Positions 7,638-16,975 of a stretch of 64,000 nt of DNA are shown piece after piece. The notes beneath the pieces are model-generated. The model saw nothing but the letters and a program-made list of their open reading frames with translations. It had not been told where the DNA came from and searched no databases. The first letter of the stretch is position 1. Every line of letters starts with the position of its first letter. Origin of the DNA: Archangium violaceum. GTDB taxonomy: Bacteria; Myxococcota; Myxococcia; Myxococcales; Myxococcaceae. Position numbers and translations under genes: made by a program. The stretch covers positions 12,134,001 through 12,198,000 of the forward strand of contig NZ_CP069396.1 of NCBI RefSeq assembly GCF_016887565.1, given 5' to 3'.

Positions 7638-9824
7638 TCACTCCGCCACGGAGATGTGCTTCCAGTCGAACGCACCGCCCATCGGGCGGCACGAGCGCCA
7701 CTTCTCACCACTGTCGACCACGGGGGCACCGCTCCGAGTCACCGGCACACCCACCGGACACAGGCCACGGGTGACGTTGCCGGACGTGTCGCGCACCTCG
7801 AAGTGGAGCGAGTACGCGCGGCCATCCCCGTTGGCCAGCCGGTCCGCGCGGACCTTCACCGTGGTGGCGTCCACGAAGACGACATCCGGCTCGCCCTCGC
7901 CCTGGGCCTCGTCGGAGGAGACGCAGGAGATGGTGGCCGAGGCCCCCGTCTCCGTGAGCCCGCCGCTGCACTGGTCATGCACCACGATGCAGTCCTCGAG
8001 ACGGATGGTGCGGTAGAGCTGGTCCGCGGGCCACAGCGCCGCGGGCGGCGTCACGGTGACCGCGGGCGGCGTCTGGTCGACCACCTGGACGGTGGTGGTG
8101 CACGAGGCCTCGTTGCCCGCGCTGTCCCGCGCGGTGTAGCGCACGACGTTGGTGCCGAGCGCGTACCAGTCCGGCATGGGGCCGGCGACCTGGGACTCGG
8201 TGCAGACATCGAAAGCGGTGGCCACCCCGGGCACGACATGGGCGGAGTTGCGGCCGGTGCACTCGGCGACGATGGGCTCGGGGCACACGAGCAGGGGCGC
8301 CGTCGTGTCCACCACCGTCACGGTGGGAGCACAGGTGGCGGTGTTGCCGAAGGAGTCCATCGCGGAGTAGCCGAGCGTGTGCGCGCCGAGCGGCAGGGTG
8401 GCGGGCTCGGGCTGGGTGAGGCTCGCGGAGCCGCAGTTGTCGGTGGCGGTGGCCTGGGGAGGCGTCACGAGCGCCTGGCCCTGGCCGGAGCACTCCACGC
8501 GGAAGTCTCCGGGGCAGGCGAGCGCCGGGGCCTCGCAGTCGCGCACCGTCACCTTGGACCAGCAGGAGTCCTGCGCCTTGCCATCCGTGGCGGTCATACA
8601 GACACCGTGCACGCCCGGGGCATACGGGCCCAGCGGGTGCGCGTCCCACGAGAGGGAGTCCCCATCCGGGTCCACGGCGGCGGCCATGTCGGTGACGGTG
8701 GCGATGCACACGCCCGGGTCCGTGCACACGGAGACGTCATGGCAGGTGGCCTCGGGCGCGCGGTTCTCCTTCTGGCACGTCGCACCGCAACCATCCCCAC
8801 CCGTCTGGTTGCCGTCGTCACACGCCTCGCCCGGGTCGACGCGGCCGTTGCCGCACACGTGGCAGTCCGTGTCCTGTCCATCCACCGCGCCGTCTCCGTC
8901 ATTGTCGCGCCCGTCCGCGCAGTCCTCGGCGGTGAGGATGACGGCGGAGCCACCGAGCATCACCGGCTTGCCGGCGTGCGGGTTGTACGCCTCGTTGTTG
9001 TAGGCGAGCACGTGCAGGCCCGAGTAGCCGCTCGGCCCGGTGAAGACGTTGTGGAAGGACTTGTGGCTGAGCTCGAAGGCGCTGATGGTGGGCGCGAACT
9101 CGTGCAGCTCCGAAGTGGGCTCGGCGACATCGAAGGGGATGTCCTCCATCTGCAGCGGCATGGGGAGGAAGCCCCACCCGCCGGGAACCTCGGCCTGGGT
9201 GAGCGCGATGAGCGAGCCGCCCCGCACGTTCACGAAGTGGGCGATGTCCGGCTGGCGCGCGTTGAGCGCGAGAATCTGCTGCTCGGTGAGGCCACCCAGG
9301 GTGTGCCGCTCCGCCGAGGGCAGGAAGAGGAAGGCGAAGCGGTTGAAGTCCACCCGGGCGATGTCCTGGACGGAGCGCACGTGGGTGACGCGCGCGCCCG
9401 GGCCGCCATGGCCCGTATTGTTCCAACTGTTGAAGGCGGCGAGGGCCTGGCCCCCGTTGACGCCGATGGCGAGGATGCCGGTGCCGCCCGACTTGGAGCG
9501 GGAGAGCGCGGAGCGGAAGAGCGAGGGGTAGAGACCCCCGCAGCGGCTCTCCTCGCAGTGCCACAGGTCATCGGCGTCATCGCCCGTCACGATGACGAAG
9601 CCACCCCGGGGAGGACCGGAAGGAGGCGGCGGTGGGGCCGCGGGAAGGTCCTCGGCGGACGGGGTCGCGGTCTCCAGCACGGGCGACATGCCGTGCGAGC
9701 CATCGGACTCGTCGTAGTAACCACCACAGCCGGACCCGAAACCGACGAGCAGCAGGACGGACAACGGCACGCCAAGTCCCGCGAGGACGCCCGGCGAGCG
9801 AGCAGGCGGACATGTATCGAGCAT
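7638..9824 (-). CDS. HYR-repeat and Myxococcus Cys-rich repeat lipoprotein
   Basis: A 728-residue predicted lipoprotein (lipobox GFGSGC, Cys33). Residues about 50-300 form an unrecognised N-terminal domain that begins with GGFVIVTGDDADD and may be von Willebrand-like or a protease-like fold. A DxDxDG-type calcium-binding stretch (DGRDNDGDGAVDGQDTDC) follows, then a Myxococcus cysteine-rich repeat (DUF4215; CGNGRVDPGEACDDGN). Three or four HYR-type Ig-like domains follow, each with Cys-Pro and DNCG / ATxxDxxGN signatures. HYR and DUF4215 modules occur in surface and secreted adhesion proteins of myxobacteria. Likely displayed on the outer membrane; specific role unknown. Confidence 0.8.
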   Translation of the reverse strand: MLDTCPPARSPGVLAGLGVPLSVLLLVGFGSGCGGYYDESDGSHGMSPVLETATPSAEDLPAAPPPPPSGPPRGGFVIVTGDDADDLWHCEESRCGGLYPSLFRSALSRSKSGGTGILAIGVNGGQALAAFNSWNNTGHGGPGARVTHVRSVQDIARVDFNRFAFLFLPSAERHTLGGLTEQQILALNARQPDIAHFVNVRGGSLIALTQAEVPGGWGFLPMPLQMEDIPFDVAEPTSELHEFAPTISAFELSHKSFHNVFTGPSGYSGLHVLAYNNEAYNPHAGKPVMLGGSAVILTAEDCADGRDNDGDGAVDGQDTDCHVCGNGRVDPGEACDDGNQTGGDGCGATCQKENRAPEATCHDVSVCTDPGVCIATVTDMAAAVDPDGDSLSWDAHPLGPYAPGVHGVCMTATDGKAQDSCWSKVTVRDCEAPALACPGDFRVECSGQGQALVTPPQATATDNCGSASLTQPEPATLPLGAHTLGYSAMDSFGNTATCAPTVTVVDTTAPLLVCPEPIVAECTGRNSAHVVPGVATAFDVCTESQVAGPMPDWYALGTNVVRYTARDSAGNEASCTTTVQVVDQTPPAVTVTPPAALWPADQLYRTIRLEDCIVVHDQCSGGLTETGASATISCVSSDEAQGEGEPDVVFVDATTVKVRADRLANGDGRAYSLHFEVRDTSGNVTRGLCPVGVPVTRSGAPVVDSGEKWRSCRPMGGAFDWKHISVAE

Positions 9825-9839
9825 GGAAATTCCCCAGCG

Positions 9840-9867
9840 TGGGAAAGGGGATACCCACGCATGGGAA
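9840..9867 (+). promoter_or_regulatory. Spaced motif TGGGAAA-N5-TACCC-N5-TGGGAA, copy A
   Basis: Lies 16-43 bases upstream of the HYR lipoprotein start. The same three blocks with identical spacing recur at 44838-44865, upstream of a different gene, suggesting a shared binding site. Confidence 0.45.
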
Positions 9868-9950
9868 CATCAGTAGTGATGCGACTCCCCGCGCGAGGAG
9901 CGTGCCGGGCGCGCAATGTCCAGCGGAACAGCACCGCGCGTCCGCTCTCC

Positions 9951-9974
9951 GACGAATGCGAGGGGGCATTCGTC
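9951..9974. repeat. Perfect 9-bp inverted repeat
   Basis: GACGAATGC (9951-9959), loop GAGGGG, GCATTCGTC (9966-9974). Too far from either stop codon to be an obvious terminator; it could be an operator or an RNA hairpin in the kinase leader. Confidence 0.6.
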
Positions 9975-10188
9975 CACCAGTGACGTTCATCCCTTTGCCA
10001 GCCGGGCCCACCGGCTCCCTGTATTCCCTGTTTTCCAGGGTGGGTTCATCCTGACCCGGACCCATCCGGGCCGCCATGCGTCCGGAATCCATCGTTCCCC
10101 TGGCCGAGGTCTTGGGTTGTCCAACCTGCTGGATTCTCTCGGCTCTTCGTTTCTGCTCACATGCGCCGACGGGCAGGTGGGAGACCGC

Positions 10189-13100
10189 ATGGTGGCTGCA
10201 GGAGCGAGAGAGGCGAGCGCGCGAGACTCCGGGACACCGGATGCCCAGCGGCTGGCGCTGCTCGTGGACGCGTCCCAACGGCTCGCCGATGCCGGCCTGG
10301 AACCGACCGCGGTGCTCGAACGCCTGTGTGCGCTGATGGTTCCCCGGCTGAGTCAGGCCTGCTCCGTGCGCCTGCTGTCCAAGGACGGCAGGTGGCTGCA
10401 CTCGGTGGCCTCGGCGTACACGAGCCCGGAGGCGCGCCCCCTCATGGAGCACCTGGCCTCCATCCCACAGCCCTCGGACCGGGGCGTCCACTCCGAGGTG
10501 CTGCTCACCGGCCACGCCATCCATTACTCCCCGTCGCAGTTGACCGAGCTGCAGGGCCAGCTGCGGGCCCTGTACCCGCGCCACATGCCGGCCGAGAGCC
10601 CGCCGGTGTCCTTGAGCATCGCCCACCTGCTGGTGCTGCCGCTGCGCGCACGCCAACGCATGATGGGCACGCTCGCCGTCTACCGCGGACCAGAAGACCC
10701 TCCCTTCGAGCTCACCGAGCAGCTGCTGATGCAGGAGCTGGTGGACCGCGCGGGGCTGGCGCTGGACCTGGCGCGCGCCCACGAGGCCGAGCGCCGGGCC
10801 CGGCACGAGGCGGAGGTGGCCGCCGAGCGGCTCGCGCGCCTGCAACGCGTCACCGTCGCCCTCAGCGAGGCCATCACCTCCGCGGACGTGGCCCGCGTCG
10901 TCGTCGAGGAGATGATCGCCGCCATCGGCGCGGACCGGGCCGTGATGGCCACCCGGCTGGAGGCGGAGCCCGAACAGCTGGAGGTGGTGAGCCACCGGGG
11001 GGTCTCGCTCGCGGCCCTGGAGAGCATGCCCCGCATCCCCCTCACCGCGCCGCTGCCCGTGACGATGGCGTACCGCACGGGCGAGCCGGTGTGGCTGGAG
11101 TCGCGCGAGGTGCTCGCCCAGTCCTTCCCGAGCTCCCTCATCGCGGAGCCGGACCGGACCCGGGCCGTGGTCGCCCTGCCGCTGCGGCTCCGGGGGCGGG
11201 CGCTGGGGGTCATCGGTTTCGGCTTCGACTCGCACCGCACGTTCAACCCGGACGAGCGGGGCCTGCTGCTGGACCTGGCCCGGCAGAGCGCCCAGGCGCT
11301 GGAGCGCGCGTGGCTCTACGAGTCCGCGCAGCAGGCCCGCACCCGCGCCGAGCGCGTCGCCGCGCGCACCGCCCGCCTGCAGACGCTCAACTCGGCCCTC
11401 TCCCAGGTGCTCACCGCCCCGCGCGTGGCGGAGGTGGTCTTCGACCAGGGCCTGGCGGCCATCGGCGCCCAGATGGCGTGCCTCTGGCTCGCGGACGCGT
11501 CCGGCACCCAGGTCCGGTTGCTGCGCAGCGTGGGGTTGACGCCGGAAATGACCCGTGTGGCGGGCCACGCGTCACTGGGGCAGGGCAACATCCTGGATGA
11601 CATCATCCGGCGAGGCGAGCCGGTGTGGCTCGAGTCGCGCGAGGAGCTCGCCCGGCGCTATCCCGGTTCGGAGGCGCGGCTGCGTGAAACCCCCATGTCC
11701 GAGGCCTCCCTCGCCGGGGCGTGCCTGCCGCTGATGGTGGACGGGCGCAGCCTGGGCGGGATCGCCTTCGGGTTCCGCGGGGTGCATCACTTCGACGACG
11801 ACGAGCGCGTCTTCCTCTCGCTGCTGGCCCACCACGCCGCCCAGGCCCTCGAGCGCGCCCGGCTCTTCGAGCAGGAGCGCCTGGCCCGTGAGGCGCTGCG
11901 CGACGCCCACCACACGCTGCGGGCCATCATCGAATCCTCGCCCATGGCCATCATCCTGCTGGAGCTGGATGGGAAGGTGCGCCTGTGGAACCCCGCCGCC
12001 GAGCACATCTTCGGCTGGACGGCCGAGGAGGCGCTCGGCCGCCGCTCCCCCATCGTTCCCGAGGACAAGCTGGGGGAGCTGCAAGAGAACCTCGCGCGCG
12101 TCGCTCGCGGCGAGTCCATCCTCGGCCGGGAGCTGCGCCGCCAGCGGCGCGATGGCTCCCTGCTCGACGTGGCCATGTGGAGCACCTCGGTGCAGGTAGC
12201 GGGCGATCAGCGGCTGTGCCTGTCCATCCTGGCGGACATCACCGAGCGCAAGCGCGCCGAGGAGGCGCTGCGCTTTCTCGCGGAGGCCAGCACGCTGCTG
12301 GCCAGCTCGCTGGACCACGAGGTGACACTGGAGCGGGTGGCGCACCTGGCCGTCCCCACCTATGCCGACGGCTGCCACGTGTACCTGCTCGGCGAAGGGG
12401 GCAGGGTGAGCTGCGTGGCCACCGCCAGCGCGGCGGACCAGCGGGAGCCGCCGCGCGAGCTGGGGCCGCTGGAGCCCGGTGGGTCCGCCGTCTCGCGCGT
12501 CATCCTCTCGGGGCGACCGGAGCTGTGCATGGACCGCGCGGCCCGCCGGACTCCGCCCCGCGAGCAATCCCCGCTGCCGTGCGAGCTGGCCACGAACTCC
12601 TACCTGTGCGTGCCCCTGCTGGTGCGAGGCCAGACCCTGGGCGCGCTGTCCTTCGTGTCCTCGCACCACGACTATGACGCGCAGGACCTGGAGATGGCGC
12701 AGGAGCTCGCCCGGCGTGCCGCCCTGGCGCTCGACAACGCGCGCCTCTACCGCGACGCACGCGAGGCCATCCGGGTGCGGGAGGAGTTCCTCTCCATCGC
12801 CAGCCACGAGCTGCGCACGCCCATCACCTCCCTCCAGCTCCAGGTGCAGGGCCTGCTGGGTGCGCTCACCCGCGGCCCCGACGGCCTCCCCCCCGAGCGA
12901 CTGCGCCGGGGCCTGGAGGTGATGGACCGGCAGGTGAAGCGGCAGATGCACCTGGTCAGCGACCTGTTGGACGTGTCCCGGCTGGACGAGGGCCGGCTGG
13001 TGCTGAGGCCGGAGTCGCTGGACCTGGCCACCCTGACGCGCGAGGTGGCGGAGCGCTTCGAGCAGGAGCTGGTGCGCACCGGCTCGCGCCTCACGCTGAG

Positions 13101-13461
13101 TGCCCCGGAGCCCGTCTCCGGCCAGTGGGACCGGCTGCGGCTGGAGCAGGTGGTGACGAACCTCATCTCCAACGCGGTGAAATACGGGCAGGGCAACCCC
13201 ATCGAGCTCACCGTGGATGTCGAGGGTGGGAGCGCCCGCCTGGTGGTGCGGGACTCGGGCATTGGCATCGCGCCGGAGCACCTGGATCGCGTCTTCGGCC
13301 GTTTCGAGCGCGCGGTGTCCGAGCGCCACTACGGAGGCTTCGGGCTGGGGCTGTGGATCGCCCGGCAGATCATCGAGGCCATGGGGGGCCACATCTCCGT
13401 GAGGAGCCAACTGGGCCAGGGCTCCACGTTCTGCGTGCAATTGCCCCGCGAGGTGGGATGA
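10189..13461 (+). CDS. Soluble multi-GAF / PAS sensor histidine kinase
   Basis: A 1090-residue kinase. The frame is open upstream, but ATG at 10189 has GGTGGGAG before it and the sequence upstream lacks domain character. Domains in order: GAF about 25-200, GAF 215-385, GAF 395-565, PAS 575-695, GAF 700-855, HisKA with the phospho-acceptor His873 in SHELRTP, and HATPase_c about 975-1090 with N-box (LISNAVKYG), G1 (DSGIGI) and G2 (GGFGLGLWI). No transmembrane segment, so it probably senses cytoplasmic small molecules, redox state or light through the stacked GAF domains. No receiver domain and no adjacent response regulator, so it is an orphan kinase. The GEPVWLESREEL stretch occurs in both GAF2 and GAF3, pointing to internal duplication. 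Confidence 0.93.
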   Translation: MVAAGAREASARDSGTPDAQRLALLVDASQRLADAGLEPTAVLERLCALMVPRLSQACSVRLLSKDGRWLHSVASAYTSPEARPLMEHLASIPQPSDRGVHSEVLLTGHAIHYSPSQLTELQGQLRALYPRHMPAESPPVSLSIAHLLVLPLRARQRMMGTLAVYRGPEDPPFELTEQLLMQELVDRAGLALDLARAHEAERRARHEAEVAAERLARLQRVTVALSEAITSADVARVVVEEMIAAIGADRAVMATRLEAEPEQLEVVSHRGVSLAALESMPRIPLTAPLPVTMAYRTGEPVWLESREVLAQSFPSSLIAEPDRTRAVVALPLRLRGRALGVIGFGFDSHRTFNPDERGLLLDLARQSAQALERAWLYESAQQARTRAERVAARTARLQTLNSALSQVLTAPRVAEVVFDQGLAAIGAQMACLWLADASGTQVRLLRSVGLTPEMTRVAGHASLGQGNILDDIIRRGEPVWLESREELARRYPGSEARLRETPMSEASLAGACLPLMVDGRSLGGIAFGFRGVHHFDDDERVFLSLLAHHAAQALERARLFEQERLAREALRDAHHTLRAIIESSPMAIILLELDGKVRLWNPAAEHIFGWTAEEALGRRSPIVPEDKLGELQENLARVARGESILGRELRRQRRDGSLLDVAMWSTSVQVAGDQRLCLSILADITERKRAEEALRFLAEASTLLASSLDHEVTLERVAHLAVPTYADGCHVYLLGEGGRVSCVATASAADQREPPRELGPLEPGGSAVSRVILSGRPELCMDRAARRTPPREQSPLPCELATNSYLCVPLLVRGQTLGALSFVSSHHDYDAQDLEMAQELARRAALALDNARLYRDAREAIRVREEFLSIASHELRTPITSLQLQVQGLLGALTRGPDGLPPERLRRGLEVMDRQVKRQMHLVSDLLDVSRLDEGRLVLRPESLDLATLTREVAERFEQELVRTGSRLTLSAPEPVSGQWDRLRLEQVVTNLISNAVKYGQGNPIELTVDVEGGSARLVVRDSGIGIAPEHLDRVFGRFERAVSERHYGGFGLGLWIARQIIEAMGGHISVRSQLGQGSTFCVQLPREVG

Positions 13462-13571
13462 GCCGGCGAGCGGGTGATGGCCGTCCATGCCGGTGAGCGG
13501 AGGACCCGGCGAGCCATCCCCGAGGTGGGTCCACAGACTGGAGAGGAATTCCTTCCTCGAAAGGACGAGCC

Positions 13572-13865
13572 ATGGTCACGAAGACCCACCTTGGCAGCAG
13601 TACCTTCAACAAGCTGCTCGCCGTGCTGGTCATCCTGGGAGCCATCAACTGGGGCCTCATCGGCTTCTTCAAATGGAACCTGGTGACGGCCATCTTTGGC
13701 GGTGACGTACGGCCAGGGGAGGCGAGCAGCCTCAGCCAGGTCATCTACATCGTGGTGGGCCTAGCCGGGCTGGCGCTCGCCTTCACCTTCCCCTGGAGCA
13801 GCAGGAGGGTCACACCGGGAGAGGCGGACCGGAGGATCGACACGCGCCGGGAAGTCCATCCATAG
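13572..13865 (+). CDS. DUF378 small membrane protein
   Basis: A 97-residue protein. Residues 13-35 contain the family signature of DUF378 (LLAVLVILGAINWGLIGFF), and a second membrane helix covers about 57-75 (VIYIVVGLAGLALAFTF). DUF378 proteins are small two-helix inner-membrane proteins of unknown function, sometimes stress-associated. The C-terminal 20 residues are charged and probably cytoplasmic. It lies 110 bases downstream of the large kinase gene on the same strand and is followed directly by a dispersed palindromic repeat. Confidence 0.85.
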   Translation: MVTKTHLGSSTFNKLLAVLVILGAINWGLIGFFKWNLVTAIFGGDVRPGEASSLSQVIYIVVGLAGLALAFTFPWSSRRVTPGEADRRIDTRREVHP

Positions 13866-13874
13866 GACCAAACA

Positions 13875-13910
13875 CCCCTCTCCCTCTGGGAGAGGGACGG
13901 GGTGAGGGTA
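13875..13910 (+). repeat. Dispersed palindromic repeat, copy 4
   Basis: CCCCTCTCCCTCT-GGGAGAGGG followed by ACGGGGTGAGGGTA, between two convergent genes. Confidence 0.85.
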
Positions 13911-13938
13911 TCCATCCCCGTCCTCTCCACCGTGGGAC

Positions 13939-15987
13939 CTACTTGCCGGAGCCGGAGCTGGAGCCACTGGCCGCGCTGGAGGGCGAGCCCAGGTGCTTCT
14001 CCAGGAAGAGGAAGGTGGCCATGGTGATGGTGTCCTTGTTGGACTTCTTGCCGAAGCCATGGCCCTCGTCGAGGGCGAGCATGTACCAGACGTCCGCGCC
14101 GCGATTGCGGACGGCCTTGACGATCTGCTCGGCCTCGGACTGGGGAACGCGCGGGTCGTTGGCGCCCTGCTGCACGAAGAGGGCGGCCTTGATGCGCTCC
14201 ACGGCGTTGAGGGGAGAGATGCGCTCCTGCACCTTGCGAACCTCGGCATCGCGCTCGTCGCCGTACTCGGCGCGGCGCAGGTCCCTGCGGTAGGCCTGGG
14301 TGTTCTGCAGGAAGGTGGGCAGAGAGGAGATGCCCACCACGTCCACGGCGGCCCGGATGCGCTCGGGGAAGAAGGCCACCGAGGCCAGCACCATGTAGCC
14401 GCCATAGGAGCCGCCGTAGACGCCGACACGGGAGGCATCCAGCTCCGGGCGCGAGGCGATGTAGTCCAGCGTGGCGCCGATGTCCGCGAGGCTCTGCTCG
14501 CGCTTCACCCCGTCATCCATGGCGCGGTACGCCTTGCCGTAGCCATCCGAGCCGCGCACGTTGGGCACCAGCACGGCCATGCCCAGCTCCACCACGACGT
14601 ACTGAATGAAGGTGCTCAGGTTGGGTCGGCTCTGCCCCTCGGGGCCGCCGTGCCAGATGACGACCACGGGCACCTTCCCCTGGGCCCCACGGGGCATGTA
14701 GAGGAACGAGGGGACCTTCACGCCGTCGGTGGAGGGGTAGCGCACCAGCTCGGGCTCCACGAAGGTGTCCGTGTCCAGGCCGCCCACCTCCGAGCGCGTC
14801 CAGCGGGTACTCTTCTTCGTGCGCAGGTCGAGCAGGTAGACGTCCGAGGGAGACTTCGACGAGGACAGGGCGTAGGCGAGCACGTCCGAGCGCCCGCGAG
14901 GGAAGCCCAGGCCTCCCATCACGCCCTGGGGAATCTCCACCGGAGAGAGCGCGCCGCTCTTCGTGTCCAGGAGGTACAGCCGGCTGTAGCCGTCCTCGTT
15001 CGTCTTCACCGCGAGCTTCTTGCCGTCCGGGGAGAGCGCGATGGCATCCACGTTCCAGCGGATGGACTTCGTGAGGGACGGGGGCGGGCTGGTGGGGGGC
15101 GCCTTGTCGACGTCCAGCTTGTAGAGCTCGGCGAAGTCGCTGTAGCGGTCGGTGACGAGGTAGACGCTCCGGCCATCCGGGGTGAGGGCCGCACTGTCGA
15201 CGCTGCCCTTGCCCTCCCTGGGCGTGAGCTGGCGGCGCTCGCCGGTCTTCACATCCACCACGTGCAGGTCGCTGTCGTCCGCCGCGCGGAACTGGGTGAC
15301 GAGCAGCTTCGAGCCATCGTGCGAGAAGCCGGCCGGCAACCAGGAGCCCTCGGCCTCGGTGAGACGGCGGGCCTGCTTGGGATTGTCCGTGGGCGCCACG
15401 TAGACATCGGTGTCCTTGCCGTTGCGGCCGGTGCCCCCGTAGGCGAGCCACTTGCCATCATCGGAGATGTCGAGCTGCTCGTGGCGGCTCTTGCCATCGG
15501 TGAGCAGCTCGGAGCGGCCATTGCGCCGGTCGAGGCGGAACACCTGGTAGAACTCGCCGCCGCCCACGTCCTGCAGGAAGAAGACGACGCGCGGGTCGGT
15601 GGGGAGGAACTGCGCGTTGTTGATGGGCTCGGGCGTGAAGGTGAGCTGGAAGCGGGCGCCCAGGGGCTGCTCGACGAGGTGGAGCTGGTTGGTGTCGGCG
15701 AAGCGGGTGGAGATGAGCACCTGCTTGCCATCCTGGCTCACGTCCAGCAGGGTCGCCGCGCGCGACTCGAGGTACTGGAGGACACGGCGGCGCAGCTCGG
15801 GAGGAATGGCGGGCACCCCGCTGGCCAGCAGGTTGGGCTGTCCGGGCAGGGGGGCGATGCCGGGCACCGAGGACGGAGCCGGAGCCTGGGCGGTCGCGGG
15901 CTTCTGCGTGGCTTGCGCGGGCGTCGCCGCGGCTGGAGTACCCGACAGCAGCGAGACGAGCAGTGGAGTGAGGGATCCGAGATTCAT
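13939..15987 (-). CDS. S9 prolyl-oligopeptidase family serine peptidase
   Basis: A 682-residue secreted-type enzyme with an N-terminal signal peptide (about residues 1-21) and a Pro/Ala/Gln-rich linker. Residues about 90-390 carry TolB/PD40-type propeller blades (SPDGKKL, TPDGRSV, SDDGKWLAYGGT). The C-terminal alpha/beta-hydrolase domain has nucleophile GGSYGGYM (GxSxGG), the aspartate in NDPRVPQSEAE and the histidine in DEGHGF, completing the Ser-Asp-His triad. Such enzymes cleave short peptides after proline or act as acylaminoacyl/dipeptidyl peptidases; substrate cannot be set from sequence. It is likely periplasmic or extracellular and may help digest prey peptides. It ends close to a dispersed repeat. 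Confidence 0.9.
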   Translation of the reverse strand: MNLGSLTPLLVSLLSGTPAAATPAQATQKPATAQAPAPSSVPGIAPLPGQPNLLASGVPAIPPELRRRVLQYLESRAATLLDVSQDGKQVLISTRFADTNQLHLVEQPLGARFQLTFTPEPINNAQFLPTDPRVVFFLQDVGGGEFYQVFRLDRRNGRSELLTDGKSRHEQLDISDDGKWLAYGGTGRNGKDTDVYVAPTDNPKQARRLTEAEGSWLPAGFSHDGSKLLVTQFRAADDSDLHVVDVKTGERRQLTPREGKGSVDSAALTPDGRSVYLVTDRYSDFAELYKLDVDKAPPTSPPPSLTKSIRWNVDAIALSPDGKKLAVKTNEDGYSRLYLLDTKSGALSPVEIPQGVMGGLGFPRGRSDVLAYALSSSKSPSDVYLLDLRTKKSTRWTRSEVGGLDTDTFVEPELVRYPSTDGVKVPSFLYMPRGAQGKVPVVVIWHGGPEGQSRPNLSTFIQYVVVELGMAVLVPNVRGSDGYGKAYRAMDDGVKREQSLADIGATLDYIASRPELDASRVGVYGGSYGGYMVLASVAFFPERIRAAVDVVGISSLPTFLQNTQAYRRDLRRAEYGDERDAEVRKVQERISPLNAVERIKAALFVQQGANDPRVPQSEAEQIVKAVRNRGADVWYMLALDEGHGFGKKSNKDTITMATFLFLEKHLGSPSSAASGSSSGSGK

Positions 15988-16025
15988 GGTGCGCGAACCC
16001 TAACAGCCAGCGGGCGCGCGCGCGC

Positions 16026-16061
16026 TCCCTCTCCCCCTGGGAGAGGGCCGGGGTGAGGGTC
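16026..16061 (+). repeat. Dispersed palindromic repeat, copy 5
   Basis: CTCCCTCTCCCCCT-GGGAGAGGG followed by CCGGGGTGAGGGTC. Its last base touches the stop codon of the DUF4184 gene. Confidence 0.8.
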
Positions 16062-16843
16062 TACTGCTGAACGGAGACCGTGGACGCGATGCGCCACGCG
16101 CGCCACCGCACGAGCGCGCACCCGAGGGTGAGCCCGACGAGCGCCCCCGTCACCGTGGGCCAGAAGGCCCACCAGAGCTGCGCCTCCAGCGCGCCCATGT
16201 CCTGGTAGCGCGACAGCCGCAACCCGAGTCCCACGCAGGCCCCGGCGACGGTGGGCAACAGCACGCGGAGGAAGTCGGCCACGGAGCCCCCTGGCACGGG
16301 GGCCAGGCGTGGATAGCGGCGTGCCATGTACCCGAGCACGAGGAGCGAGCCCACCAGGGACGAGGCGTGTTGCAGGACGCGGGCGAGCGGCAGCTCCCTG
16401 CTCCCGGCTGGCACGCGGATGTCCGGATAGAGGACCTCGGCGGGCCACATGGTGTGGTGGGTGAAGCCGTCCCAGAGGATGTGCGTGGCGGCGCCGAGCA
16501 CGAGCGCCACGACGACGAGAAGACAGGCGAGCGGCGTACGCGGCAGGCCCTCGGTGCGCGCGAAGCGGCCCCACTGGATGCCAGCGACCTCGGGCAGCGC
16601 GAGGCGCAACGCGGGAAGGACGAGCGCCTCCAGCCACAGCAGGACCACCAGCCCCACGGGCACACAGAAGGAGATGAAACCCGGGACGGTGTGCGCGAAG
16701 TCGCCGAGCTCTCGCAACGCGTACAGGTAGGAGAGATCGGGCGCGCAGGCCCCGATGATGAGCGCGGTGGGTGTCAGCCCCCAGCGGGAGAGCCGGAAGA
16801 AGGGCAGGACCGCGGCGGCATGGGCGGGAAGGGTGACGGGCAC
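16061..16843 (-). CDS. DUF4184 multi-pass membrane protein
   Basis: A 260-residue inner-membrane protein with a GTG start at 16843 (GGAG lies 10 bases upstream). The N-terminus (MPVTLPAHAAAVLPF...GACAPDLSYLY) and the histidines in THILWDGFTHHT are typical of DUF4184, a family of predicted membrane-bound proteins. The conserved His and Asp residues near membrane faces recall YdjM/metal-dependent membrane hydrolases, but no activity is established that I know of. Five or six membrane helices are visible (about 45-65, 70-90, 108-130, 160-180, 195-212, 225-245). Not obviously linked in function to its neighbours. Confidence 0.8.
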   Translation of the reverse strand: MPVTLPAHAAAVLPFFRLSRWGLTPTALIIGACAPDLSYLYALRELGDFAHTVPGFISFCVPVGLVVLLWLEALVLPALRLALPEVAGIQWGRFARTEGLPRTPLACLLVVVALVLGAATHILWDGFTHHTMWPAEVLYPDIRVPAGSRELPLARVLQHASSLVGSLLVLGYMARRYPRLAPVPGGSVADFLRVLLPTVAGACVGLGLRLSRYQDMGALEAQLWWAFWPTVTGALVGLTLGCALVRWRAWRIASTVSVQQ

Positions 16844-16937
16844 GGGAGTCTCCGCAATCCGTAGTCACTCCGGTGCCCGCGGCAAAGCCCCCGGGTGTCA
16901 GGGCCGCCAGGGCGAGTGGCGAACAAAGGACACGAGA

Positions 16938-16973
16938 TACCCTCACCCCGACCCTCTCCCGAAGGGAGAGGGA
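16938..16973 (-). repeat. Dispersed palindromic repeat, copy 6
   Basis: TACCCTCACCCCGA then CCCTCTCCC-GAA-GGGAGAGGG. It begins 2 bases after the stop codon of the NACHT gene, where it could act as a transcription terminator or mRNA 3' stabiliser. Confidence 0.85.
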
Positions 16974-16975
16974 GG

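Larger units (their letters stand above)
9825..10188. promoter_or_regulatory. 364-base divergent intergenic region
   Basis: Separates the HYR lipoprotein gene (minus) from a large histidine kinase gene (plus). It contains a spaced TGGGAAA/TACCC/TGGGAA motif (9840-9867), a 9-bp perfect hairpin (9951-9974), a 5-bp hairpin CCCTG-TTTTC-CAGGG (10026-10040) and a 12-base palindrome GGTTG-TC-CAACC (10115-10126). I find no open frame here with coding character and no confident promoter hexamers. Confidence 0.5.

Noticed and set aside
13993-16056. 687-codon plus-strand open frame
   Set aside because: Antisense to the S9 peptidase with intact catalytic triad.
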